64,000 nt of DNA from Antitrichia curtipendula (Eukaryota; Streptophyta; Bryopsida; Hypnales; Leucodontaceae): assembly GCA_951230915.1 (NCBI GenBank), contig OX579636.1, forward strand, positions 41,977,912 to 42,041,911, given 5' to 3'. Each line of letters begins with the position of its first letter. Position 1 is the first letter of the stretch. Under the pieces are notes generated by a model, which ran no database searches, was not told the DNA's origin, and saw only the letters and a list, made by a program, of their open reading frames with translations. Positions 46,810 through 58,753 of the stretch are shown here, in pieces. Position numbers and translations under genes: made by a program.

Positions 46810-48051
46810 CACTATAAGAACCCCGCGTTTTTGGGGGTGCTAGCAAAAAACGTGCCTTGTTTGTATAGATGTCTCAACGTTGGTCGGTATACGGGCTTTT
46901 TTATGCAAATTTTGTTGGATGTTGCGGGGAACGTGTACATGTTATTCAAAAAACGCATGAACATCAACTGTGACGGGCATGTCATGAGTGACATAAAAGA
47001 AAACATACACTTGCTTTTTTTGACATCTAGGAAGACATGTTGAGTCCACGTCAACAAGTTGACCAATTTTACCTATGGATAAGTTAGTAAAACTTACTAC
47101 AATCTAGAGTAAACTGTTGACCATATGTGAAAATTTTAGGCAAAAGGCAGCCACATGGCATGCTTTGCAAAAAAAAAGAAATGGATGGATGAGCACCATG
47201 GATGAAAAGAGATGATCTTTATACAAGTAGGGTGGAAAAAGTAAAACAATCCATATGGGATATACATAACAAGAATTGTGTTCAATGTAAAATGTCTGAA
47301 ACAACATGATGCAGATGTCAAAAACAACATCTAGATGTTTGAAACAATGTTAAGATGTACAATGGCCAAGTTTCTATATTCTAGTTATCCCATATTTTTT
47401 GTCTCACCATGGACAGAGAATGGATACAAATATGACATTTGCAATCTAATTTTCAATAAAGGAATTCTTTCATTTGGCCATAAAAAATTCTCTTGATGGT
47501 AGATGGTAAGTTTTCTTTAATTCTTGGTGAATTCAACATTCTTTTTTGTTTATTTTATTTTATTTTATAATTTATTTTAACTAATTATTTTTTTGTTGAT
47601 CTTGCCTAATGGATAGGGTATGCACCAATTGATGTCTCAAAAAACGTCTAAATTGACGTTTCAAAAAACAACATTAAAATTTTCAAACAAAATAAAAATA
47701 TGTTGACTAGGCAAACCATGTCAGATTTTCCCGCGGCCACGTCACTGCCCACATCATTGAGGGCCCGGATGAAAAACTGTCCCATGTGGCACTGCTCGGA
47801 TGGAAAACGATGACATGTCACCATCGTGGCATCCACATGTTATGTTTTCTGAACTTTAAAAGACCATGTTTTCTGTGATGTCAAAGTATAACAAACACAA
47901 ATCAAGCGCGTTTTTTGAAAACATGGTCATGTTTTTTGCCCGTCAATTATAACGAATTTTAGGTGACATCTACGAAAACACACGTGATGTCATGAAAAAC
48001 ATAATCTAATGTTTTTTGTGACATCTCAAAAAACACGGGTTTCTTATAGTG
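46810..48051 (+). mobile_element. Complete non-autonomous CACTA-type (En/Spm) transposon, 1242 bp
   Basis: The left end CACTATAAGAACCCCGCGTT and the inverted right end CACTATAAGAAACCCGTGTT form a terminal inverted repeat with the CACTA signature. A 3-bp target duplication, atc, is present on both sides (46807-46809 and 48052-48054), as expected for this superfamily. Subterminal regions repeat short motifs such as cgtttttgaaa, aaaaaacgt and gacat(g/c)t in both directions, which in CACTA elements are transposase-binding sites. No transposase frame is present, so it would need an autonomous partner. Confidence 0.85.
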
Positions 48052-48215
48052 ATCCCGTATCTTGCACCCATATTCGTACACATATTCATATTCATATCTA
48101 ATACTATATCGTATCTGTATCCGTATTCATGTTTAGTACTTGCTATGTATTTGTATATAATATTGTATCTGTACCTAGTATTCATTTTGGTATCCGTATC
48201 CGTATTGATATTTGG
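48052..48215 (+). repeat. Degenerate tatccgtattcg hexamer tract
   Basis: Variants of gtatcc/gtattc/atattc repeat about every six bases (cgtatctgtatccgtattca, gtatccgtatccgtattgat). The tract starts immediately after the CACTA element, which appears to have inserted at or near its edge. Confidence 0.65.
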
Positions 48216-50500
48216 ACGGCTCAAGTTAAATCTCACAAAATCAACGGATTGTGATTTTCTGAGAAATCAATGGCGATTTTGAAGGTAAGCATTTTCTAAA
48301 AACAAACAATCAATAGCCTTTAAATTTTTTCAGAAAGGGGGTGGGAGCAACTAATACAAACCAGGGGTGACAGCCTCTTTTCACTGGATTGTTAAAATGT
48401 CCCTTCAACATGGTAAAATATTTCTTTATAAATTTTTGTGCCACATTTTTGAATGCATCATTAAAGTACTATGGTATAAAAATGCCTTAAGAAGATTCAA
48501 ATTGAAATAAAATTCATAAAATTTAAAATTTAAATGTAAGAAATAAATGAAACAATGGATATAGTTTTAATAGTATAACTAAGAAGAAGTTGGAGCCCCC
48601 AAAATACTAAAGTAGGGAGATCTAAAATCAAGCACCTATACTAAAGTGTGTCCTAGTAAATTTACATAGTAAGTGGATATCTATTGCATAATATTTTACT
48701 CTAGAACATTGAAAAAGGAATACAAATTTGAAAAAAACTATCAATAACTTTGACATCCAATAATTATATCTATTGGATAATAGAACATCTAAATGTCGTT
48801 CCTAAATTTTATACAAGTTCAATCCTAATATGCTGTAGAATGTGTATGATATAATATATATCAATCTATATATATGATAATAATTTGATGATCCAACATT
48901 ATATATTTATAAAATAACAATACAATGATATACTGTTCATCAATTAAATTTTCTATTTTTTATAATATATGAATATTTAGTCTAATCATTGTATTGTTGT
49001 CTATTCAATTATTAGTGAACTTTACAATTATCTTTAATGTATCATACTAATTAATGTAATCCTAATTTTATTCAAGTTGAATAAGTTACCTGTTTTGATA
49101 AGGAACATTTTTATCAATGATATTTCTGATGATTCCTCCACAAAGGGTGAAAACATTCCTCCCTCGTAAAAAGTAATAACCGTATGTGAGTTCATTTCAT
49201 TAATAGGACAAATCAGAGGTAGGGACCTTAAGCAAGTCCACATGTTTTTAATTGTGAAGACGTATCATAAATTGCAATTTACAATAATTTTATAATAAAT
49301 TTTGAAGTAGAAGTTGTACAATGTGATGCACAAAGCATATTCATATAATTAAACCATTTGCTATAACAACCAATGTTTTTCAATAACATATGACCTAAAT
49401 AATAGAATGTCATTCTAAAATGAATTCTAGATTGCATACTACTAATTTTCTAAGATTTTATGTATTTTAGATTAAAAATATTTAGTCAATCACATACTAA
49501 TGTTTTAATATTTCATTTCACTTATGTATTCAAGTCATTCTTGAAGGGTCGTGTCTTAATTAAAAATGTTAATTTCAAAGGTCAAACATATTATTGCCCC
49601 TTCAAATGTATAACATTTCATTTTTAAAAACTTGAAAGTATATATCATACAAATATAAGAGAACTAATACAATAAATTTTTAAAATTTTCAAACTGATGC
49701 ATGAAGAAAAACAAAATTTATGTACTTCAAGAATATCATTCCTCATTTGTACTTAGAAATTTGCACTACTAGAAGAATATGGTCCAAATGAAGGCGAATT
49801 CAACATAAAATTTGTTCTTGGGGCTAGGAACACTTGGTTAGGATCACTTCTGAATACATTATGATTTTTTTGTCTTAATAAAATATAAAATAAAAAAATA
49901 AAAAACAAAACTAAAAACACTTTTTTTCAAGCAGTCGACCACGTGGAGAGCCTCCATGATGATTAAACCTCAAACCTCTTGGCTAGTAGCCAAGGGCTCC
50001 AATTTTTGCACCATGGTTAGAGTCCCTTGATATTATAGAGTATAAGATTATAGTCTTCCTTTCTACATTCTTCCTGACTAATTCCTACAAGACATTGTTA
50101 GTTTTAAGTAGTTAACGTAATTTTTTTAATTTAGGAATTTAAATCAAACACTTGAGTGTTTATAGTTGGTTCCTAGTTAATTCTTTTGAATAAATGAACT
50201 TCAAGGCCCTATTTCCAAATACTTTGGAGATTTATTCAATTTATGAATTAATTCTAAAAGTTAGTATTATCCAATTCTAATAAATATTCCAATAAATAGT
50301 TAAGTTTGTTTGTTATTCATTAGTTTATTAGTTTTGTTGGATTAATTTAATCTTTTTGTTGGCTTTTGTTTTTTCCTATTTGGCTTATTAGGCCTAATAA
50401 AACAAAACTTAAACCAACATTCAACAATTAATTTGCACCGGAATCCTAATTAATGACTAAAACCAAATTCTTCAATAGTAACAAGGACAAACCAAAGCAT
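48216..50500. other. AT-rich spacer
   Basis: Strongly AT-rich with no coherent frames. A possible lone CACTA-type terminus (cactactagaagaatatgg) is at 49763, but no matching inverted end was found nearby. Confidence 0.45.
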
Positions 50501-50504
50501 TATT

Positions 50505-50640
50505 CCGAATGAATAGTAAATGAATAGTAACAAAAGAATAAAAAACACAAAGAATTGTCCCAAAATGAATAGTAAATGAATAGTAATAGAATAAAAACCA
50601 AAACAAATCCAAAATGAATAGTAAATAAATAGGAAAAAAG
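50505..50640 (+). repeat. Tandem repeat containing aatgaatagtaa
   Basis: Units of about 60 bases contain the doublet aatgaatagtaaatgaatag followed by an A-rich stretch (taacaaaagaataaaaa, taatagaataaaaacc). Two and a half units are present, with further aatgaatag copies out to about 50730. Confidence 0.6.
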
Positions 50641-51004
50641 CACAACAAAACAAAACCAAGGCCCACGTGAATAGTTAGATGAATAGGAAACCGAACAAAA
50701 CCAAGAACAATTACAAATGAATAGTTAGATGCTTGAAAAATATTAGTTTTTTAATTCTAATTCCTTCCCAAGCCACTAGTTCATCTCTTTCTTCTTCTTT
50801 AAGTGTTTGGGATTCAATTCTTGTTCGTCATTTGAAAGGTGGCTACAGAGTTTTGAGAGTTGTGGCTTTGTGTATGTGTGACGAGCTTTTGAATCTCAAA
50901 AGTGACTAATCAATATTTAGAAATGAAAATCAAAATTGGTTGGTGTGGCGAGCAACGACCTAACCTTCTTTTATTCTATGTTTCCAATTGATGGTCTGAC
51001 TTTT

Positions 51005-51240
51005 TAGCTTGAACCAAACTCCCGACTCTCCCTGGACTCCCTGCGAGACAGCCCTCCCAGCGACCTCGACAGACCCCCCAGCAGCCCGAGACAAACCCCC
51101 AACAACCCGAGAACCCTCCAGTGACCTCGATAGACCCCGAGAACCCCAGCGACCCCAAGAACTCCCCGCCCTGCAACAAACCTCCCAAACCCGCCTTCTG
51201 ACTCTCCCCGAACTCACTCTCTTGACTCTCCCTACTAATT
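51005..51240 (+). repeat. C-rich low-complexity island
   Basis: A sharply different composition from the AT-rich surroundings: short words ctcgacaga, cccagc, accccgaga, gaacccc, ctccctgact and ctctccc recur. The repeats have no fixed period. A plus-strand frame of 84 codons here is Pro/Thr-rich and a minus-strand one is Gly/Arg/Ser-rich, both results of low complexity. Strand asymmetry (C on plus, G on minus) is marked. Confidence 0.6.
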
Positions 51241-51269
51241 GTCCTTCTAAATTGGTTACTTAATTAACT

Positions 51270-51475
51270 AACAAGGCAAATCTAAGCTAATTGTTGGATT
51301 TTTTAGGATAACTAAAGCAAAGCAATTCTAAACTAATTGTTGGGTTTTTTAGGATAACTAAAGCAAAGCAAATCTAAGCTAATTGTTGGATTTTTTAGAA
51401 TAACTAAAGCAAAGCAAATCTAAGCTAATTGTTGGATTTTTTAGGATAACTAAAGGAAAGCAAATCTAAACTAAG
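51270..51475 (+). repeat. 46-bp tandem repeat, about four copies
   Basis: The unit runs gcaaatctaagctaattgtt, ggattttttaggataact, aaagcaaa. The marker (g/a)gataact recurs at about 51306, 51352, 51398 and 51444, a constant 46-base period with few substitutions, so the array is young. Confidence 0.85.
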
Positions 51476-53770
51476 ACAAAACTATCTAAACTGAAACATC
51501 CATAACTTTGGCAAATTATGACAACCAGGTAGATGATGCACTATATGAAACAGAAAGAGTCAATCTCGGTGTTAGTGTTGGGCTTAAATAGCATTTAACT
51601 AGTAAAAGCTTTGGCAACTGCTAATTTTTGTCCCAAGTCACAAAGGTAACTTTGCTTAAAGGTCAAAACTTCGCCGTACGGGAGCAACCCCAGGCTAAAC
51701 TTGTAAAATATGGTTCCAAGTGGATGTAGGAATGTTTTAATTCTTAAAGGAGGTACACATGAAAGTGTTTAAACCGAACATTAAGGACTAAAAGAATTCC
51801 CAAGGTATCAGATGGTTTTAGTTCCTAATTGAGGTACACATGAAAGTGTTTAAACCAAAAATTAAGGATAAAGTAAAACCAAACTTTTTATACAACAAAG
51901 TTTGACAGGTATTTTGAGTATTAGAATCTTTTGGTAAAGACTAGCTTCACCGCCTTAAGAATTATGACTCAATGGTTGTTGCAAAACACAAAATTAGTAT
52001 GTAAATAAGGTATGCAAGTTTTTGAGGGATGAGACCTCCCAAAAGCGTGGTTTTAGTGTGATATTGATGGTTTAAAAGGGAAACCCGAGTCCTCTAACCA
52101 AATCCTCCACTAAAAAAAAGCAAAGAAAACAAAATGAGCAAAGATGACCAAAATTTGGCCTAACTAATTGCTTCCGACAAAGTCGGTAAGCAAATTGAAC
52201 AAAAGAAAGTCTCTACACTCCGATAGAGTGTTGGTAGGTAGATAATGAAAAAAATTGGGGTTTGAGAAACTTCGGAGGGGGGCCTTATATAGTTATATAC
52301 TTGCTAGAAGGCCCCGCCACCTTAGTTTACCATAAGATATTAGTTCTTGTACTCAAAAACTATCCTACGCTAAATTCTAAACTACCCTAAGATATTTGTT
52401 AAATAATCTTTGTTTAATCATTAGAATTTTCTAGAACAAGCCTTAATTAGAAAAGAAATCTTGTCCAAATAAAATCTAAGATTTTTCCCAAAGATATTTA
52501 GGAAATTAACTAATTTGACCTTGAGATATTTTGCAAACAACCCTAGGATATTTCCAAATATTCTTAACTTAATCTAAATTGGCTTTCAAAGGAAAGATTT
52601 TGAAATCTTAACTAAATTCAATATTCGACTTTCACCAAGATAATTTGTAAATTAACCTTGAATTCTCGCTAATTACTCTAAAAAAGTCAAACCTATTGCT
52701 GAACTCTTCCTATCTTCTTGAGAACAATTCGAAATTGAAAACCAATTGCGCTATCACGTTCAGAAGACCCCAGTTATTCTAGAAGACCTCCTACCCCCTT
52801 CTTCCAGGCTGTAAATATTCGTAAAAACCACTCACGGTAACTCCAAAGAAAAGTCAAAATCCCAATTAATGGAATTTGTGGTTCCCAAAGAAACTGACTA
52901 GCTAGAGTTGCCTTGAAGGTTCATGAGAGTAAAAAAACATTCCTTGTTTGCGACATTCGGACACCGCTAGCTCTTGGTTCGCCGGTCAACTCGTCGCCAT
53001 GTTGTAAATTCTTGATAAATTCGATGTCGTTGCCGATTCTGGTACTTCTGACTATCAGAAAGTCTTCAAACTTGACAGGTCGCTTATTTAATATGTAAAA
53101 ATCTAATCTAATTTTTAGTGAGGTTTTACCGCACTTCGGATAATTTCTATGAAATTACCATCAGTCTTAAAGGCGGTTGACTTCCCATGGAGTCATCTTG
53201 GAGTTTTATAAAATCCCGAAACTTTTGGGCAAACTTCTAGGAAGTGTTCAAAAGCCAAAGGCAAAACCAAACCTCCAATAAAGATGCTAAATTTAGCAAT
53301 TCCTTAATAATTTCCGCCCGGGGGGGAAATTATTCTGGTACCGGGGGTTGTTGTGGATGATTAGCTCCACTGTTGATCTCTTGACATGCTTTTACCCTAA
53401 AAGCACCTTTCTGTAAGCTTCAATCACCTCGACCTCCTTCTACTTTGCATTCTGATTCATATTCTTCAATGTTTGCAGGCCTTCACGTAACTAGTCTATA
53501 TTCTACATAAATTGAATCTAGATATTTCTAAACCTAGATATAGACTCTTGTAGTTTAGCTAGGCTGTCACATGCACTCTACATGTCAAATTTTACATGGA
53601 TCAGTCACTATAATTGGCTAAATCTCACATCCTCTCATCTCTCGAAACGCTAATCTGGACTATAAGACACTAAACCTGGAGAAGTAGAGTATTTTGTGCT
53701 TTCCATGATTTTATGAAGACTCCTCACTAATCTGGCAAGGACTTCTACCAAACTCCTCTCAACTGACTTA
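51476..53770. other. Unassigned repeat-like region
   Basis: No gene is recognised. A block of about 85 bases ending ggtacacatgaaagtgttta is duplicated (51751 and 51834). A TATA-like ccttatatagttatata is at about 52284-52300, and an imperfect palindrome aatttccgcccgggggggaaatt is at 53308-53330. These recall a non-coding retrotransposon terminal region, but no paired long terminal repeat or primer-binding site could be identified. Confidence 0.35.
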
Positions 53771-54014
53771 TTCATGCTATTTGGCATGAATTGACGCTAA
53801 AACTAACAATAAATCGCGAAAAATAAACCCAGAGCTCCAAATGCTAACTTGAAGGCTCACAGTCATTTGGACCAATGAACACATCAACAATATCAAAGGC
53901 ACCTCAAGTGACAACCATCGAAGAAACTGCTTGTGATGAGTCACTGTGGCATATTGCTCAATTGTTGAAGACATCAGTTAAGACCTGCTTTGCCCAATAG
54001 GCTCTTACAAAGAA

Positions 54015-54689
54015 GTGTGTCGCAATAAAGGAACGTCAGCACCAATTTACACAGGCAACATAACCAATTATAAGAAGAATAGGATTGAAGTAATGCAGTT
54101 CTTCTTTTGCAACGACAACATTGAGCGTTGTGTCAATGGTTCAAAGCAAAAATGGATTCTTTCTAAATCTGAAGTGCCTAGCATCTGGCCAATGAAGTTT
54201 GGAACCAACCTAACGCAAAAAGAGACGATGGACCTTCAGAATGCAAGATTCCGTCTTCCTAAGCGTATTGAAATATTTCCGAAGAAGTTGTTTGGAGATC
54301 ACGAACTACCTCTTAATGTATCAAGTTTCCAAGTCCCAGCTTTTCCTGCAAAGCATCCAAGTACAAGTTTTGGAAAAAAAATCCAAAGGGATCCTAATGC
54401 GCCAACAACTACACATGCAAATAATCATGCTTTTGCACTTACTTTGAAGGCCATTGTTCATCATGTAACTATGATACTGCATCCTGGATTTGGATGCATC
54501 ATAATGCTTGATTTTGATATACTGCCTAAGATTCAACAATATGTATTGACAATAGGTTCATTTCCTGAACGCACTTGCCTGATTTTCAAAGAAATGTCAA
54601 CAAAGGCACTAGAAAAGAAAGGGCAATGGGTAATTGCAAGCATTTGTATTTCATATTTGTTAAACACCACGTTATTGTCAAAAATGTGA
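54015..54689 (+). CDS. Unidentified open frame of 224 codons
   Basis: The longest uninterrupted frame in the right half of the window. It opens at a GTG after an upstream stop at 53979, with the first ATG at residue 26 (EVMQFFF), so it may be an internal exon or a relic. It contains a basic and aromatic first half (QNARFRLPKRIEIFPKKLFG), a short histidine-bearing patch (HANNHAFALTLKAIVHHVT) and a hydrophobic end. No family is recognised. It lies about 0.5 kb upstream of the decayed transposase-like gene and could be part of that element, though nothing ties them directly. Confidence 0.3.
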   Translation: MCRNKGTSAPIYTGNITNYKKNRIEVMQFFFCNDNIERCVNGSKQKWILSKSEVPSIWPMKFGTNLTQKETMDLQNARFRLPKRIEIFPKKLFGDHELPLNVSSFQVPAFPAKHPSTSFGKKIQRDPNAPTTTHANNHAFALTLKAIVHHVTMILHPGFGCIIMLDFDILPKIQQYVLTIGSFPERTCLIFKEMSTKALEKKGQWVIASICISYLLNTTLLSKM

Positions 54690-57622
54690 AATCCTATAAA
54701 CCCTACAATTCTTTTGAACCTTACAAATTTCCACAGCCTTACAATATTCACAGTTCTAATCAATATTCTAGACCTCATTGTACCATTTTTGGGGACAATT
54801 CATTCCCATAAATTGTTTGTATGTCCAAAAATATTTTTGAATAAATAAACACAACAACAGGCTTAAATTTTTATATTAAATTTTTTTTAAATATCTTACT
54901 CTACACGGTCTTAGGTCCACGATTATAGGCTTCAAATAAATAATTTGAAAAAAATTGCAGTATTTTCAAATATTCCCTAATAATTTACCACGTCTTAGAA
55001 ACAAAAAAAATATTTTGAATTTTATTTATTTCTAGCTCAAGTTTTTTGGCTCCACGCTCCACACTCCCGCTCTACGCTCTACGCTCATATATTAGCTTCA
55101 CAGCATCTCCTTTGTTGATGCTCACATCATCCCTTTCAAGAATCCAGAGGCCTATTGGATAGAAGGTGGTTGATATATTGAATGATCATCGTATGCCTAT
55201 GGACATTTCCAAAGATGATGAGTCTCCTTTAGCTTGTGTGAACAAGTTGGGGGCACCACGAGTTGCCTTTCCTATATGTGGGCTCAATGTCTACATGATT
55301 GAGCAGAGTTCTTCAAATGGACCATGCCCATGGTTATGGAGAACTTATCCATTGTTCAACATCGTGATACTTACGGTTTGCTTGTATTTGTAGTAGAGCT
55401 TACCGGCCTTAGTGGAGGAGATTTTCTCGAGGAGATTATGTCTATCTTCAATGTGAGGCACCCACAATCCTTGATATAAAGGTAGGGCGTATTATTCTTT
55501 GTGTGAAGGATGTATTGCCTAGTGATCTTTTGTTACTTGAAGGCAAGGATGGAAAAGAATGTCGAGAGCACTCCAAGAATTGTGCTCCATGTCATCTTCC
55601 TATTGAAGGTTATGTGCATCCAAAGTTGGCTGTTGTGCTAGTTGGCCTTCTATATTATGTGTGTGGTGAAAACGTGGATGGCATATGGCATGCTTGACTC
55701 CACCTCTTTCAACTCTTCATTTTGGAGGTTGGATTTGTCCTCGTTGCAAACGGTCTTCTATTCATGTCACATCTTCTGATAAGAATTGAGGTCTCCTTTG
55801 GAATTGGCCCTTTATAATTGGTGATGACACTACCATTTGGTTAATGGGTACAAGTTATGGATTCACAACATTAAGTTATGATGAGATTGACTATAGGATT
55901 TGACTCCCAAAAAAAACAAAAAATTGTCGAAGGCGATTAAGGATGGGGCTCACATTGCACCCAGCCTACAATCCTTTAGTCACTTCCTCATTGACTTGAC
56001 TGGTCTATCTATGTACCAACACATTGACATGAATATGTATAGTTTGTTATAGCAGTATCAACGGAGGTCATCTCCAACTGCGTGTATGTTTGTTCTTAGT
56101 TGATTGGAGGGATTCCTTATCTGCTAAAGGAGGTATTGGAGGGTGTGTTTGTTATACATTCTTGTTTAGTTTTTGATTGCATATTTGGTGTTAGTTGTGG
56201 CATTTGATCTATTATGTGCTACGATCCTTATTTATACAATAATTTGTTGACATTGAAGTTGTGCAGAGAACTATAGTAAAGCTATACAATTTCACCACCG
56301 AAGGTCAATACTTCATCATATTCCCAATTTCTATGAAAGGGTGCTAGATATGTTATCTGCTCTTATTGACCGGTATACTTCATGCAATCTATTGAAGCAT
56401 TGTAGTGTTGAAAACGTGTGCAAAAGTTGGAGACAAGCCGTTGATTTTTGTGTTGAAGATGGACAAAACAAAGATTTTGCATGGCAAAAAGTTTGAAAGG
56501 GTTAGTTTGACCCTTATGAATCGTACTTTAGACACTAGCATACAAAAGACCGATGATAGGTAATTTTTGGTTCAATCAGTAACCGAAATATAGCCCATTT
56601 CATGCTTTGAGGTTGCCAAGGAGTCAAATGAAGTCCTCCAATGGATGTTCCAACAAATGCAATTTCCTGCACTCATCAAAGTACAAGATGGGGGCCAACT
56701 GCTATGTGTTGAGGGTGTAGAAAACTTCAGAGTAGAATGGCATTTGTCAGCAGATATGAAGATGATCAAATGTTTGTATGGGCTGAAACATGGAGCTAAT
56801 GCCATTCATTTTTGCATCTACTATAACCAACAACGAACCAAATTAGTAGTGGGAATGGTAGCAAACGTTACTTTGTAGGCTAGAAGAAGGAAACATACAT
56901 GCAATGGAGGCTTATTTGCTAGTAACGTCACATCTAAACCAATGTCCATTGCTGGAGAACCCCAATGAAAACCAATTCTACCGATACCTCTTGAGAAGAT
57001 ACATATTTGCACATTGCATGCCTTAACGAAGATGATGGAGAAGATTCTTTACTTGCACTTTATGTTCATTTGGAACATAGATAATGAGGCCCGACAACAA
57101 GTTGCCATAGAGAATATGGAGAAAACGTTGTCAGCAATTGGACTTCACAGTGGCAACATGTGCATAATGAAGGACACAATGTTCAGTGGTGTTTCAAATA
57201 GTATCTCCATTAAACCTTCTCTTAGTGGCATTACTATAGCTAGGTTATTCCAACCATCAACTTGGTCAAGGTAAGATCGAGTATGGAAGGACGTCTTGCG
57301 CTCAGAAAAAAACACCCTTAGTCAAGGTAGACAATACTTGAACAAGGTAGAAATGTGGAAGGCGCTAAAAACAATCTTTTCCTATTTGGTGGGCCTTTCC
57401 TTGAATCAAGAGCAAATCGACATATCCAAAGGAAAAATTGAGAGTTGGGGGCTCCTTTACTTGGAGTGCTTTGGGGAAGACCATGCCATTTATTATATGG
57501 TAAGTTTGAAGTGAGTGGACATTGCAAGCATTCTTACTAGTGCTACCAAAATGATGTATGTCCTATTTGAAAAGTGCCAAAATACCATATTTAGAATGTG
57601 TTGGGTTTGAATGTTGTGCAAA

Positions 57623-58753
57623 CACTAGTAGAAAACGTAGGAATTTTGACAGAATTTTGTTGATTTGGACGTGTTGATCCGGTCACTGTTTTGTTGATTT
57701 TAACCCCTAAAGGTTTTTGACTATGTTTTCACCAAAACCGCTCCAGAACTGCCATTTCTAATACTAGTGCCAAATTTTAGAAAAAAAACATTTTTGGACA
57801 CTTGTAGCCATAGGATCTTGTAGTAAACTTGTTTAAGAAGATGTGAAAAAAAATTCAGAATTTTCCACCAAGTGGATTGCAAGATAATAGCATTTGAATT
57901 GACAAAAATCCTTTTTTTGTCCCTGCAAAAAAACGGGCAGCTGCCCTTCACAAGGTCACATTTGTATGAAAAAATGTCCAAAATGATGGTTACTCTTTGG
58001 ATTTATTCTTCAAGGCAAGTTGTCTACATGCTTGAAAAATTTCAGATCATTTGAAATTGTACAACATATAGGAAAAAAATAATAAGTAGGAAGAGGTAGA
58101 GAATGATTCAAAGCACTAAATTGTCAAGAATTTATTTATGAAATTGAAAAATGCCAATCCCAACGATTGTAATGTTGTAATAAACAATATGCACCCAATG
58201 TTTTTGTTTTTTTTCAAAAATATTGAAAATCGAGTTAAATAATGGACTCCAAAGTTTATTTTAGAGTAGAGATTCCATAACTACCCTCAAACTAAGAATC
58301 CTCATAACTTTTGACTCATTGATCGGAATGGAATGATTCAAAGCCTCCCACGTACATATAAATCTAAAGAACCAATTTCAAATTTTAGTTCTTTTAAAAA
58401 GTGATTTTTAAAGATTTTTTTTTTGCTGCCCCGGCTGCCCGCCGAACAATGAAAATGACATATCATGCAATAACTTTTTAACCATGTAGTCAAAAGTTAC
58501 GAAAATTGTTGGACCTTAAAGCTACTCCTCGGGCACATCTTATGTGAAAATTTCAAAGAAAAAAAAGAAAAATTCCGGTCATAGTGAGCTGCCCAAATTC
58601 GCTATGTTGTCAAAAAACGGTGTTTGGTCCTTTAGGGGTTAACAAAAATCTGTTACAATTAACAGATTTTTGTTAAAATCAACAAAACAGTGACCGGATC
58701 AACACGTCCAAATCAACAAAATTCTGTCAAAATTCCTGCGTTTTCTACTAGTG
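57623..58753 (+). mobile_element. CACTA-type palindromic MITE, split by a TTAA-type insertion
   Basis: The left end CACTAGTAGAAAACGTAGG and the inverted right end CACTAGTAGAAAACGCAGG have matching arms of about 80 bases (ttgttgatttggacgtgttg, atccggtcactgttttgttg). The 3-bp target duplication is aaa (57620-57622 and 58754-58756). Without the 938-bp insert the element would be about 190 bases and almost wholly palindromic, with its centre near aatctgttacaattaacaga. It sits in the intron of the transposase-like relic. Confidence 0.85.
57705..58638 (+). mobile_element. Complete TTAA-type (piggyBac-like) element nested in the CACTA MITE, 934 bp
   Basis: The ends are CCCCTAAAGGTTTTTGACTA and, inverted, CCCCTAAAGGACCAAACACC. 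TTAA lies on both sides (57701-57704 and 58639-58642). Removing the insert and one TTAA restores the palindrome of the host MITE (gattttaacaaaaatc), which gives direct evidence for the target site. The element is an inverted homologue of 43263-44186. Confidence 0.85.

Noticed and set aside
49763..49785. Lone CACTA-type terminus
   Set aside because: No inverted partner or 3-bp duplication could be found within several kilobases.
51009..51263. Proline-rich plus-strand frame and Gly/Ser/Arg-rich minus-strand frames
   Set aside because: Both strands are open through the same C-rich low-complexity stretch, which is expected from composition; no domain or start context supports a protein.
53308..53345. 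Possible primer-binding site or polypurine tract of an LTR retrotransposon
   Set aside because: The sequence tctggtaccgggggttg does not match a plant tRNA 3' end that I know, and no pair of long terminal repeats was found.
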